64,000 nucleotides of DNA, taken from positions 46,923-110,922 of the forward strand of contig NZ_JAUSBN010000066.1 of the NCBI RefSeq assembly GCF_030651995.1. Reading direction: 5' to 3'. The notes under the pieces were generated by a model. It was given only the letters and a program-made list of their open reading frames with translations, was not told the DNA's origin and ran no database searches. Within the stretch, counting starts at the first letter, position 1. The number at the start of each line of letters is the position of its first letter. This document shows positions 25,070 through 33,337 of this stretch, piece after piece. Source of the DNA: Reyranella sp. (GTDB lineage Bacteria > Pseudomonadota > Alphaproteobacteria > Reyranellales > Reyranellaceae). Made by a program: the position numbers and the translations under genes.

Positions 25070-25444
25070 TCAGCGCCAGTCGATCGGATTGGCGTCGAGG
25101 TAGACCAGAAACCCGTAGACGAAGATCGCCGGCAGGGCCGTGACTCCCGACAGGATGATCGCGGTCTTCTTCCTGCCACGACGCTTGAGCAGGAGGGCGC
25201 CGGCGGTGGTCACCGCCAGGAGCGACATCGCAACGACACAGCTCAGCATCTCCAGGACCATCACGCCGTCATGTATGAGCATCTCGACCACGAACCATGC
25301 GAGGCCGAGGACACCTGCAATGTTCACTGCGGCGAGCCCGGCAATGAAGAAGTCGGTCGCGTTTCGTCGTGGGTCTGGGCCGAACTTCAGCAGCAGGACG
25401 AAGGCCACGACGGCGGCAATCAGAAGGATGAGGAGCGGGGACAT
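25070..25444 (-). CDS. small hypothetical membrane protein
   Basis: 124 residues with four predicted membrane helices (LLILLIAAVVAFVLLLKF at the start, IAGLAAVNIAGVLGLAWFV, MLSCVVAMSLLAVTTAGALL, ILSGVTALPAIFVYGFLVYL). The short loop RRGRKK after helix 3 suggests a cytoplasmic side there. No known family is recognised. Its start lies 7 bases downstream of the stop of the thioesterase-like gene on the same strand, so the two may be cotranscribed. Confidence 0.72.
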   Translation of the reverse strand: MSPLLILLIAAVVAFVLLLKFGPDPRRNATDFFIAGLAAVNIAGVLGLAWFVVEMLIHDGVMVLEMLSCVVAMSLLAVTTAGALLLKRRGRKKTAIILSGVTALPAIFVYGFLVYLDANPIDWR

Positions 25445-25451
25445 TGTCCCT

Positions 25452-26240
25452 CTATTCCTTCAATACGATCCACGTGCAGTGTCCGATCGCGCAGAGGCGG
25501 CCGGACTCCGTATAGAGCGCGGTCCCTGAATAGAGCTTGCGGCCCTCGGCGCCGATGCGCCAGCCGACGACGGCACAGCGTTCGCCGACCCTGGGGCGGT
25601 CGAACACCTTCGCGGTCATGCGGCCGGTGAGGGCGGGGCGGATGTCGTCGGGATCCTGGGCGGCCCAGGCGCCGGGACAGTCGAGCGTGCCCCACAGGAA
25701 CTCCGGCCTGATGCGGCCGTCGCCGTCGGCGTGGTTGGCGTGCGGCACGTAGCAGGAGAGAGACGTACCGCTGCCCGAGTGGCTGCCGAATACGCGCAAG
25801 CCATCGCCGACGCCGCGGCTGCGACCGCAGACGAGGCACCATTGGAAGTCGCTGCCGTCGCCGCAGCCGCCGACCGCGTCCTGATGCATCACCTCGTTCC
25901 AGTCCGACGGCGGCTTCGGCGGATCGAGATGGTCGACCTTTCCGGCGCGCGCCTCGCAGATCAGCGTATCGCCATCGCGCATCGTCAGGGCCACGTCCTC
26001 GCGCACGAGGTTCATCGGGGTCTCGATGGGGATCGGCGCGCGAAGCGTGATCTCGACGGCGCCCCCACTGCCGCCAGCGCCACCGCCGAAGGTGCGGGTG
26101 TAGCGCTCGGCCAGCAGGCCCGCGACATAGCCGCCATTGCCCGAGAGGCGCGGGCCGTTGAAGCCGGCCTTGATGATGAGAGTGTCGTCCACCGTGGCCC
26201 TCGCAGCGTGAAAACCGGGCGCCGAAGCTGCCGCGCGCAT
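25452..26240 (-). CDS. thioesterase-like protein (double hotdog fold)
   Basis: 262 residues. Pieces such as GFNGPRLSGNGGYVAGLLAE (about 26-45), VEITLRAPIPIETPMNLVRED and the C-terminal GWRIGAEGRKLYSGTALYTESGRLCAIGHCTWI have the pattern of acyl-CoA thioesterase-like proteins with two hotdog domains. A Cys-rich stretch in the middle (FQWCLVCGRSRGVGDGLR) is common in this uncharacterised group and may bind metal. The catalytic residue cannot be set. It is divergent from an MFS transporter. Confidence 0.72.
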   Translation of the reverse strand: MRAAASAPGFHAARATVDDTLIIKAGFNGPRLSGNGGYVAGLLAERYTRTFGGGAGGSGGAVEITLRAPIPIETPMNLVREDVALTMRDGDTLICEARAGKVDHLDPPKPPSDWNEVMHQDAVGGCGDGSDFQWCLVCGRSRGVGDGLRVFGSHSGSGTSLSCYVPHANHADGDGRIRPEFLWGTLDCPGAWAAQDPDDIRPALTGRMTAKVFDRPRVGERCAVVGWRIGAEGRKLYSGTALYTESGRLCAIGHCTWIVLKE

Positions 26241-26284
26241 GCGGAGAATGCAAGCCTGCCGGGCCGTCTCTAGGCTTGCATCGG

Positions 26285-27523
26285 ATGCCGCGCTCGTCGA
26301 GGTTGGGGGTGATGGGATCGGCTCTGCCGTGGGCGCTCGTGGCGCTGTGTTTTGCGCTCGGCGTGGCCAGTCGCTCGATCAGCGACACCTTCCTCGTCTT
26401 TGTGCCGGCGCTGCAGCACGCCTTCGACGCCAATCGAGGCTCGGTCACGTTGATCTACAGTTTCGCGCTGCTGGTCGGCGGCACTGCCGCGCCGATCACC
26501 GGCTGGATCCTCGACCGTTTCGGCCTGCGCGCCCTCACCGTGGTCGGCGCGGTCGCGGCGGCGGCCAGCACCGCGGTCGCCTCGCAGGCCAGCCATCTCT
26601 GGCACCTCTATCTGTCGATGGGGCTGATGATGGGGTTCGGCGCGGCATCGCTCTCCGGAATCCTGTCCTCGTCGCTGATCGCCCGCTGGTTTCCGGCCAA
26701 TCGCCTCGGCGTGCCGCTCGCCGTCTGCTGGTCGGCCTCCGGTGTCGGCGCGATGGCGACTTTTCCGGCGGCGCAATATCTCATCGAGACGGACGGCTGG
26801 CGCCACGCCTATCTCGTCTTCTCCGGCGTGGGCGCGATCTTCATCCCGCTGCTGCTGGTGCTGCCGTGGAAGAAGATCGAGCGCGGCGCGCCGGGCCTCG
26901 CCAAGCTGCGCGAGACGGCGGCGCCCGGCGTCACGGTGGGCGAGGCGTTGCGCGACTGGCCGTTCTGGGCGCTGACCTCGTCGTTCGCGCTGACCTCGAT
27001 CGGCATCTTCGCGCTGATGCCGCAGACCATGGTCTATCTGCTCGAGCGCGGCATGGACGGCCCCTACGCGGCACGCGCGATGGCGGTCGCGGGCTTCCTG
27101 ACGCCGCTCGGCATGATCGGCTTCTCGTGGCTGGCCGACCGTGGCGGCCGCCGGCTGGCGGCGATCCTGGCCTATGCCTGCTCGATCGCCGGGGTCGGGG
27201 CGCTGGCGCTGGTGCGCGGGCCGGACGACGATTTCTGGCTGTGGACCTTCGTGCTGCTGTTCGGCGGCAGCATGGGCTCGCGCGGGCCGATGATCTCGAC
27301 CCTGGCCACCCTGCGCTATCGCGGCGCGCATTTCGGCCGCATCTACGGGCTGATCGCCATCGGCATGGGGCTGGGGGGCTTCCTGGGGGCCTGGATCGGC
27401 GGCGTGCTGCACGACCTGACCGGCGGTTATGCCGCCGTCATGGTGCTTTCGGTGGTGGCGCTGGCGACCGCCGCCGCCACCCTTGGTTCCGAGGCCGGCG
27501 CCCGGGAGCGTCTGAGCCGCTAG
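26285..27523 (+). CDS. MFS transporter
   Basis: 412 residues, twelve predicted membrane helices. The MFS signatures are ITGWILDRFGLRAL in the loop between helices 2 and 3, and FSWLADRGGRRL in the equivalent loop of the second half. SARWFP-like text in SSSLIARWFPANRLGVPLAV and the overall form resemble the oxalate/formate antiporter-type or monocarboxylate-type branch. The substrate is unknown. An ATG at 26312 sits behind GAGGTTGGGGGTG and is an equally good start. Confidence 0.87.
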   Translation: MPRSSRLGVMGSALPWALVALCFALGVASRSISDTFLVFVPALQHAFDANRGSVTLIYSFALLVGGTAAPITGWILDRFGLRALTVVGAVAAAASTAVASQASHLWHLYLSMGLMMGFGAASLSGILSSSLIARWFPANRLGVPLAVCWSASGVGAMATFPAAQYLIETDGWRHAYLVFSGVGAIFIPLLLVLPWKKIERGAPGLAKLRETAAPGVTVGEALRDWPFWALTSSFALTSIGIFALMPQTMVYLLERGMDGPYAARAMAVAGFLTPLGMIGFSWLADRGGRRLAAILAYACSIAGVGALALVRGPDDDFWLWTFVLLFGGSMGSRGPMISTLATLRYRGAHFGRIYGLIAIGMGLGGFLGAWIGGVLHDLTGGYAAVMVLSVVALATAAATLGSEAGARERLSR

Positions 27524-27662
27524 GACCCTATCCTCAATGACATGTCGGTGACGATGGCTCCCGGATATTGTGTTTCACCGGGAGTCCGGCCACTATGGCC
27601 GGCATGTTGGACCGCATCGATTTTCCGAGTAGTCCCATCCTGCGGCGGCGGCGGGCCTAACC

Positions 27663-28226
27663 GTGGCGCCCGGCCTTGAGTCCTGCCACGCGCTGGTGCT
27701 CAACGCCGATTTTCGGCCCCTGTCGTATTTTCCCCTGTCCGTCTGGTCTTGGCAGGATGCCGTGAAGGCGGTGTTCCTGGACCGGGTGAGCGTCGTCTCT
27801 GAATACGACCGCACGATCCACAGCCCGACCTTCGAGATGCGGCTGCCCAGCGTCATCGCGCTCAAGGAATACGTGCCGGCGGCTCGGCGGCCGGCCTTTA
27901 CGCGCTTCAACGTGTTCCTGCGCGACCGCTTCACCTGCCAGTATTGCAACGGCGACTTCGCCACCAGCGAACTCACTTTCGACCATGTGATCCCGAAGTC
28001 GCGCGGCGGCCGTACGAGCTGGCAGAACGTCGTCACCGCCTGCAGCCCCTGCAACCTGCGGAAGGGCAACATGCTGCTCAAGGAGAGCGGGTTGATGCTG
28101 CGCTGTGCGCCCGTCGAGCCCTCGACCCAGGTGCTGCAGGAACACGGGCGGGCGTTCCCGCCGGGCTACCTGCACGAGAGCTGGCGCGACTTCCTCTATT
28201 GGGACAGCGAACTCGATCAAAACTGA
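27663..28226 (+). CDS. HNH endonuclease family protein
   Basis: 187 residues, apparently starting at GTG 27663. Zinc-binding CQYCNGDF and CSPCNLRKGN frame the HNH core LTFDHVIPKSRGGRTSWQNVV (about 100-120). The N-terminal part (ALVLNADFRPLSYFPLSVWSWQDAVKAVF) is the usual one for chromosomal HNH proteins of proteobacteria, which are not part of phages or restriction systems as far as known. The physiological role is not established. It is followed by a palindromic repeat and convergent coq7. Confidence 0.9.
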   Translation: MAPGLESCHALVLNADFRPLSYFPLSVWSWQDAVKAVFLDRVSVVSEYDRTIHSPTFEMRLPSVIALKEYVPAARRPAFTRFNVFLRDRFTCQYCNGDFATSELTFDHVIPKSRGGRTSWQNVVTACSPCNLRKGNMLLKESGLMLRCAPVEPSTQVLQEHGRAFPPGYLHESWRDFLYWDSELDQN

Positions 28227-28232
28227 TCCGCT

Positions 28233-28375
28233 CCGTCGTCGCCAACACCGACGAAGAGAGGTCCTTCCACTCCGCCTCGCTGCGCGAGGCTCCGGTCAGG
28301 ACGACGGGTTGCATTTAACCGTCGTCCCGAGCGGAGCGCCGAAGGCGCGCAGTCGAGGGACCTCTTTTCGCGGTG
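28233..28375. repeat. intergenic palindromic repeat between HNH and coq7
   Basis: GGACGACGG (28299-28307) pairs with CCGTCGTCC (28319-28327). The right half (GTCCCGAGCGGAGCGCCGAA and on) matches the repeat at 20390-20514, and the left half is a degenerate inverted copy. It lies between convergent genes and probably terminates both. Confidence 0.75.
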
Positions 28376-28376
28376 T

Positions 28377-28940
28377 TTAAATCCGTGTCGATAGCCAGAT
28401 GGCGAGGCGAGAGCCCGTCTTGATCACCGCCGACAGCGCCTCGTAGGCGGGGGCCTGCTCGGCGCCGGCGGCCAGTGCGGTGTCGCGATGCTCGATCTCC
28501 TCGTCGCGGAACTTCTCGACCGTCGTGCGCAGCTCCGCCTCGTCGTCGCCCAGCGCCGCGGCCTGGTGGGCGTAGTGCTCTTCGATCGTCTCCTCGACGG
28601 CGACGGTGCAGGCCATCGCCGCCTTGTCGCCCATCAGCGCGGTAGCGGCACCCAGGGCGAAGCCCGCCACGTTCCACAGCGGCGACAGGACGGTCGGCCG
28701 CACGCGGCGCTCGACCAGCAGGCGGTCGAACACCTTGTTGTGTTCGCGCTCCTGGGCCGCCATGTGCTGGATGCGACGGCCGGTCTCGCTGTTGGAGCGA
28801 CCGGTCCAGCGCAACGCCGCCAGCTGGCCCTGGTAGATGCGCACGGCGCCGAATTCGCCGGCCTGGTCGACGCGGATCGTGCGCTCGACCACCTCACGGG
28901 CGTCGGGATCGCCGGGATTGCGGTTGTCGGCGGTCTTCAT
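28377..28940 (-). CDS. coq7: Coq7-type demethoxyubiquinone hydroxylase
   Basis: 187 residues from the ATG at 28940. The four-helix diiron core is clear: EFGAVRIYQGQ (first Glu), EREHNKVFDRL (ExxH), AVEETIEEHY, and DEEIEHRDTAL (second ExxH). Coq7 hydroxylates position 6 of the quinone ring in ubiquinone synthesis, using O2. It is the alphaproteobacterial and mitochondrial alternative to the flavoprotein UbiF. Its start overlaps the dsbB stop by 4 bases, so translation is coupled. It is the last gene of a run that begins with a Crp/Fnr regulator. Confidence 0.95.
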   Translation of the reverse strand: MKTADNRNPGDPDAREVVERTIRVDQAGEFGAVRIYQGQLAALRWTGRSNSETGRRIQHMAAQEREHNKVFDRLLVERRVRPTVLSPLWNVAGFALGAATALMGDKAAMACTVAVEETIEEHYAHQAAALGDDEAELRTTVEKFRDEEIEHRDTALAAGAEQAPAYEALSAVIKTGSRLAIWLSTRI

Positions 28941-29440
28941 GTTCTGGCCATCCGTGAGAGGGAAGAGGCGAGGCCGGTCGCCAGGATCGCCGACAGGATC
29001 GCGTTCCAGCCGGCCATCGAGATGCCGAACAGGGACCACACGATCGCGTCGCAGCGGACCATCCTGGCGCCGAACAGGTACTTCTTCAGCTCCTCCGGCG
29101 AGAGGCCCGTCGGCACCGTGCCGGTGCAGGATTGCGGGCCCGCCCACCAGCGATACTCGACGCCGGCATGGAAGATCCCGATCGCCGAACTGACGGCGAT
29201 GGCGGCAATGGCGATGACCACGAAGGTCGTGGCGAGCCGGGGGCGGCTCGACGCGGCGAAGGCGGCGAGGCCCGCGACCATGGCCACGATGTGCGGCCAG
29301 CGCTGCCAGTGGCACATCTCGCAGGGCGGGAAGCCCATCACATACTGGAAGAAGAAGGCGCCGCTGATCATGACACCGCTGCCGAGCAGCGCGATGAGGC
29401 CGAGCTGGCTGGGGAGGGGAAGTCGCTGCGTGGCAGCCAT
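28937..29440 (-). CDS. dsbB: DsbB-type disulfide bond formation protein
   Basis: 167 residues, four membrane helices. The first periplasmic pair is PPCEMCHW (Cys40, Cys43) and the second lies in PQSCTGTVP and MVRCDAIV, as in DsbB. The protein passes electrons from DsbA to ubiquinone. It sits 9 bases downstream of the YqaA gene and overlaps coq7 by 4 bases. Linking a quinone-reducing protein to a quinone-synthesis gene is sensible but may only reflect compact gene order. Confidence 0.93.
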   Translation of the reverse strand: MAATQRLPLPSQLGLIALLGSGVMISGAFFFQYVMGFPPCEMCHWQRWPHIVAMVAGLAAFAASSRPRLATTFVVIAIAAIAVSSAIGIFHAGVEYRWWAGPQSCTGTVPTGLSPEELKKYLFGARMVRCDAIVWSLFGISMAGWNAILSAILATGLASSLSRMART

Positions 29441-29449
29441 GGAACGATC

Positions 29450-30031
29450 CTAGAAGAGGAACCGGACGACGACGAAGCCCCCGATCAAGGCGAACAGGAA
29501 AATCCAGGTGAGCAGGGTGAGGCGCTTCTCGATGAAGGCCCGGATCGGCTCGCCGAACTTCCAGAGCAAGGCTGCCACGAGGAAGAAGCGCAGGCCACGC
29601 GTCAAGATGGACGCCCACACGAACGTGAACAGGTCGAAATGCGCGACCCCTGAAGCAATCGTCACCAGCTTGTAGGGGATCGGCGTCAGGCCCTTGATCA
29701 GGATGATCCAGGTCCCGTACTCCTCGAAACCGGCGCGGAAGGTGGCGAGGCCGGCCTGCAGCCCGTAGGTCTTCACCACCCAGGCGCCGAGCGTCTCGAA
29801 GAAGAAGTAGCCGATCGCGTAGCCGAACAGCCCGCCCAGCACGGAGCAGACGGTGCAGACCAGGGCGATCCTGAACGCCTTGGCCCGGTTGGCCAGCACC
29901 ATCGGCACCAGCATCACGTCCGGAGGGATGGGGAAGAACGAACTCTCCATGAAGGAGACCACGCCCATGGCGGGGATGGCGTTCTTGTGTTGGGCGAGGC
30001 GGATCACCCAGTCGTAGAGGCGGCGGATCAT
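29450..30031 (-). CDS. YqaA/DedA-like (VTT domain) membrane protein
   Basis: 193 residues with the SNARE-associated/VTT-domain pattern: FMESSFFPIPPDVMLVPMVL (about 28-47), GYAIGYFFFETLG, and GLTPIPYKLVTIASGVAHFDL (about 114-134). DedA-family proteins move lipids such as undecaprenyl phosphate or phosphatidylethanolamine between leaflets; the YqaA branch is uncharacterised. The E/P and G-x-P motifs are intact. It lies between an SbmA-like protein (22 bases upstream) and dsbB (9 bases downstream), all on the same strand. Confidence 0.88.
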   Translation of the reverse strand: MIRRLYDWVIRLAQHKNAIPAMGVVSFMESSFFPIPPDVMLVPMVLANRAKAFRIALVCTVCSVLGGLFGYAIGYFFFETLGAWVVKTYGLQAGLATFRAGFEEYGTWIILIKGLTPIPYKLVTIASGVAHFDLFTFVWASILTRGLRFFLVAALLWKFGEPIRAFIEKRLTLLTWIFLFALIGGFVVVRFLF

Positions 30032-30053
30032 GTGACACGCTCTTAGCGTGTTG

Positions 30054-31190
30054 CTACTCGCGAAGCGAGGGAGCTTTCCTATGACGGTCGCCGGGTGCGG
30101 CCGGTGCCGTCTCCGACGCCTCGAGCTGATCGAAGGCCAGGAGCAGGTTGCCGACCCGATTGGCCGATGAAAGGCACTCGGCGAGACGCGGGAAGTTGTC
30201 GATCAGCCAGTTGAAGGCACCCTGGACGGCGACGAAGGCCGCCGCCGCCTGGGTCACGTCCCCGAGCAGCATCGTGCCCTTCACATAGTGGGGGACGCAC
30301 AGGATCAGGCCGACCAGTGGCGCCAGCAGGGTGTTGCCATGGGAGATGTAGGTGGTGCGCATGTACTGCCAGGCCAGGTGATGCCACTCCCGCAGCACGT
30401 CGTTCAATGCCGAGCCGACCTCCGATGCCGCTCCCTGGACATCGCTCGGAGACATGCGCCCGGTCGCTCGTTCGCGCAGGTGGGCTACGGCATACTTCAG
30501 TTCCGCCTCGGCCTGGTTCTTGGACTCGATGACCCCGATCATGTGGCGGCCGATGATCATCAGCGTGCCCGTGGTCAGGATCGCATACGCCACGGCGGCA
30601 ACGACCAGATACCCGGGGATGGTGAAGCTCACCCCCAGGACCGTCGCGTCCAGCGCGCCGCCGACATGCCACAACACGACCACGAACGTCCCGGCCGTCA
30701 GCACCGACGCGAGCAGACCGACGACGAGGTCGATCGGCGCATCGGTCGCCAGCCGCGCATCCTCGGTGATCCGGTACTCCGCATTCTGATGCTCGCCGTT
30801 TCCCAGTTCGATGTGAAGGTAGTGGCCACCGCCCAGCCAGGCGTCGATCAGGTGCCGGCTGACCCAGGCCCGCCACGAGCGCTGAAAGGTCATGCGGCCC
30901 CACACGGCGGTCACGGCGAGGCCGATGCTCAGCGCGGCGAAAAGCGCGAGAAGTTGGGTCTGGTGCCAGATTTCGGCGCCGTCGCGGAACTCGAGGGCAT
31001 TGAAGAAGTCGCGATTCCAGATGTTGAGACGGTACTGGACCAGCAGTTGCAGCACCGTGATCACCACCAGCGCGGCGACCAGGCCCCAGGCGAGCCGGGC
31101 CGTCGGGCCTTGCCAGAAGTGGCGCGCGCTCTGCCAGAACCGGCGGAGCGGGTGGCGGGCCGCGATGAGCAGCAGGCTCGCGTCAAACAC
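30054..31190 (-). CDS. SbmA/BacA-like (ABC_membrane_2) transporter without an ATPase domain
   Basis: 378 residues from a GTG at 31190 that overlaps the crp stop by 8 bases; an ATG at 31289 would read through crp sequence and is less likely. The features of the family are seen: YRLNIWNRDFFNALEFRD near 55, RWRAWVSRHLIDAWL-like text (SWRAWVSRHLIDAWLGGGHY), and EWHHLAWQYMRTTY. No Walker motifs follow. SbmA and BacA use the proton gradient to import peptides or move very-long-chain lipids, and BacA is needed for symbiosis. The lipid or peptide handled here is unknown. Confidence 0.85.
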   Translation of the reverse strand: MFDASLLLIAARHPLRRFWQSARHFWQGPTARLAWGLVAALVVITVLQLLVQYRLNIWNRDFFNALEFRDGAEIWHQTQLLALFAALSIGLAVTAVWGRMTFQRSWRAWVSRHLIDAWLGGGHYLHIELGNGEHQNAEYRITEDARLATDAPIDLVVGLLASVLTAGTFVVVLWHVGGALDATVLGVSFTIPGYLVVAAVAYAILTTGTLMIIGRHMIGVIESKNQAEAELKYAVAHLRERATGRMSPSDVQGAASEVGSALNDVLREWHHLAWQYMRTTYISHGNTLLAPLVGLILCVPHYVKGTMLLGDVTQAAAAFVAVQGAFNWLIDNFPRLAECLSSANRVGNLLLAFDQLEASETAPAAPGDRHRKAPSLRE

Positions 31191-31959
31191 GGACGATGCG
31201 CCGTCCGCGGGGCTTGACCTCGCGCGCCTGGGCCGCGTGAGCGGGCGGACTGCCCAGCAGGCGATCGAATTCGCGCTTGGAAACGCCATAGCACTCGCAC
31301 GACCGCTCGCGCAGGCCGCGCCGGTCGAGGATGTTGACGATGCCGCGGCTGTAACGGATCAGCCCGCGACGCTGCAGCTTTCCCGCCGCCGCCGAGACGC
31401 CGGTGCGCTGGACGCCCAGCATCATGGCCAGGAACTCCTGGGTCAGCAGGAACTCGTCGGTCTTCATGCGGTCGTGCGTCATCAGCATCCAGCGGCAGCA
31501 GCGCTGCTCCAGGGAGTGAAAATGATTGCACGCCGCCGACTGTGCGACCTGGTTGAACAGCGCATGCGCGTAGCGCAGCATCACCGTTCGCATCGAGGCG
31601 CTGCGCGCCAGTTCGGCGCTGAACAGCGTGGCCGTCATACGCAGGCCCTGGCCCGGCACCTGGACATAGACGCTGGTGGGGGCGCGGTCGTCGCCCAGCA
31701 GCAGCGGCAGGCCGACGATGCCCTCGTTTCCGATCGTGCCGACCTCGGCGGCGGCGCCATTCCTCATGGTGTTGACGAGCGACCCGACCCCGGTCTCGAT
31801 GAAGTAGACGAAGTCGAGCGGTTGGCGCGCGCGGTAGAGCGACTGCCGGTAGGTGAGGGGAATGCGTTCGAGATGCCGCTCCAGGCGTCCGCGATCCGTG
31901 GCCGGTAGCAGCGCCAGCAACCTGTTGGCGGGAGTCATTTTCGGCTGTCGCCGTGTCAT
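31183..31959 (-). CDS. Crp/Fnr family transcriptional regulator
   Basis: 258 residues from the ATG at 31959; an ATG 21 bases later (31938) is an alternative. An N-terminal cyclic-nucleotide-like barrel (YFIETGVGSLVNTMRNG, VGTIGNEGIVGLPLLLG) is followed by a Crp-type helix-turn-helix (LTQEFLAMMLGVQRTGVSAA, near 175-195). The N-terminus lacks the Cys cluster of oxygen-sensing FNR, so the signal is unknown. It heads a five-gene run (SbmA-like, YqaA, DsbB, Coq7). Two FNR-type boxes lie within 6 kb (32425, 37304) and may be its sites or those of another family member. Confidence 0.9.
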   Translation of the reverse strand: MTRRQPKMTPANRLLALLPATDRGRLERHLERIPLTYRQSLYRARQPLDFVYFIETGVGSLVNTMRNGAAAEVGTIGNEGIVGLPLLLGDDRAPTSVYVQVPGQGLRMTATLFSAELARSASMRTVMLRYAHALFNQVAQSAACNHFHSLEQRCCRWMLMTHDRMKTDEFLLTQEFLAMMLGVQRTGVSAAAGKLQRRGLIRYSRGIVNILDRRGLRERSCECYGVSKREFDRLLGSPPAHAAQAREVKPRGRRIVRV

Positions 31960-32023
31960 CTCTTGGTCATCTCTCGATGTGCTTCTCTGGTCATGTGCGC
32001 GCGTCGCAAAAAAGGAGCCCGCG

Positions 32024-32176
32024 TCACTCCTCGTCCCGCCTCCGGGACGCCGCTGGCTCTTTCGCTTCTTCTTCGGCCAGCAGCACCTCGAGCTGTGCGC
32101 GCGTCGCCTCGTCTTGCGTAATGGCGAGCTGCTTTCGGTAGTTCTCGAGATTCTTGCGGTGAATGAACGATTGCAT
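32024..32176 (-). CDS. 50-residue conserved small protein
   Basis: The frame from ATG 32176 to TGA 32024 encodes MQSFIHRKNLENYRKQLAIT followed by QDEATRAQLEVLLAEEEAKEP and a basic end. It reads as one amphipathic helical hairpin. I recall similar short HRKNLENYRKQL proteins in Bradyrhizobium-like genomes, but no function is known. It lies 64 bases upstream of the crp-like gene on the same strand, and its promoter region is shared with the divergent histidine kinase. Confidence 0.75.
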   Translation of the reverse strand: MQSFIHRKNLENYRKQLAITQDEATRAQLEVLLAEEEAKEPAASRRRDEE

Positions 32177-32295
32177 TGCACCACCCAATGGCACCGGGGC
32201 CATGATGCAACTTGCGCTTGCCGGCCGGCAATGTCGAGTCGTCGCTTCCGGGGCGGCCTTCGCGGGGAATGCGTCTCATGTCGCACTCGGATAAG

Positions 32296-32311
32296 TGTCT
32301 GATATCCGACA
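32296..32311. promoter_or_regulatory. operator-like dyad TGTCnGATATCnGACA
   Basis: TGTCTGATATCCGACA is a perfect dyad apart from one mismatched pair around a GATATC core. It lies 120 bases upstream of the 50-residue gene and 200 bases upstream of the kinase gene. The binding protein is unknown. Confidence 0.4.
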
Positions 32312-32424
32312 TTGTGTCTCGACTCCACGTTGCAATAGGCGCAAGCATTGAGGTGTCCAGAGGCGGGATCCGCTGCCTCGTTGCTGGACCCCCGCAACTG
32401 CCAATGGCCGAATGCGGGCCGTGG

Positions 32425-32438
32425 TTGACCAAGATCAA
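32425..32438. promoter_or_regulatory. Crp/Fnr-type box upstream of the histidine kinase
   Basis: TTGACCAAGATCAA, inside the 6-base arms GGTTGA/TCAACC (32423-32440), matches TTGAT-N4-ATCAA at nine of ten positions. It lies 74 bases upstream of the kinase start codon, near where an activator would bind. Confidence 0.5.
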
Positions 32439-32511
32439 CCGGCACCATGTGCAGTCATGCTACAGTCACCCGGCTTCGGACGTCCGGAGCACATCGGGGG
32501 AGGTCGGCCTC

Positions 32512-33294
32512 ATGGCATTCGAACAATCCCGGCTTTCGAAAGTTTTCACGACCAACCTGGGACTCCGCAAGGAAGCGCCCCGCTCGGTTGCAAGCTACGA
32601 GCGCGAGATCGACGAACGTCGCGGCACGGAAACCCGCTTGCGCGAGACGCTTGCCAGCGAGGAAGCCTTGATGCGCCAGAAGGACGAACTGATCCACAAT
32701 CGCGAGGTCCTGAGCATGGAGGCCGATCACCGTTTGCTCAACGGCCTGCAGATGATCGTGAGCCTGCTGTCGCTGCAGAGCCGGTCGGAGCCCAACGCCG
32801 AAGCCGCCGAGCATCTCTCGACGGCCGCCAAGCGCGTCGCCACTCTCGCCCGGGTCCACCGACGCCTGCATGCGCTCGACGGCCAAGTGTCCGTGGCGTT
32901 CAAGCCGTTCCTTCAGGAGCTATGCGGCGAATACAGGTCGATATTGGCGTCGGATGAACGCCGCAAGCAGACGATCGTCGTCGAGGGTGCCGATGCGAGC
33001 CTGCCGGCCAGGACCGCCGTGCCGCTCAGCCTGATCGTGAACGAACTGATCACCAATGCCGCCAAGCATGGCGGAGGCATCATCACGGTTCGGCTGGAGG
33101 AGCCGCCAGAGGGCGGGCATCTTCTGTCGGTTTGCAACGAGGGCCCGCCGCTGCCCGAAGGCTTCGATCCGGTCGCGTCCAAGGGGCTCGGCATGAAGAT
33201 CGTGCAGGCACTGGTCGAACAGATCGGCGGGGCGCTTCGGGTCGGCCGCTGTACGCACTGCGGGGGGCCTGAGTTCGCCGTGGCATTCGCCTAG
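32512..33294 (+). CDS. HisKA_2-type sensor histidine kinase
   Basis: 260 residues from the ATG at 32512, behind GGGGGAGG. A coiled helix (residues about 25-65) leads to the DHp motif EADHRLLNGLQMIVSLLSLQ (about 71-90) with the phospho-accepting His. The ATPase domain has NELITNAAKHG (N box) and KGLGMKIVQALVEQ (G box). HisKA_2 kinases of alphaproteobacteria often feed the PhyR general stress response. No PAS, GAF or membrane domain is present, so the input is cytoplasmic or by partner protein. No response regulator lies in the window. Confidence 0.9.
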   Translation: MAFEQSRLSKVFTTNLGLRKEAPRSVASYEREIDERRGTETRLRETLASEEALMRQKDELIHNREVLSMEADHRLLNGLQMIVSLLSLQSRSEPNAEAAEHLSTAAKRVATLARVHRRLHALDGQVSVAFKPFLQELCGEYRSILASDERRKQTIVVEGADASLPARTAVPLSLIVNELITNAAKHGGGIITVRLEEPPEGGHLLSVCNEGPPLPEGFDPVASKGLGMKIVQALVEQIGGALRVGRCTHCGGPEFAVAFA

Positions 33295-33337
33295 ACACCT
33301 CGGCGGAGTGGCCACCGCTCCCTGAGGAAACAGCACC

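Larger units (their letters stand above)
32177..32511. other. divergent control region (small protein / histidine kinase)
   Basis: 335 bases with no convincing gene. It holds two dyads annotated separately (32296-32311 and 32425-32438). It is less GC-rich than its surroundings around 32290-32350. Confidence 0.6.
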
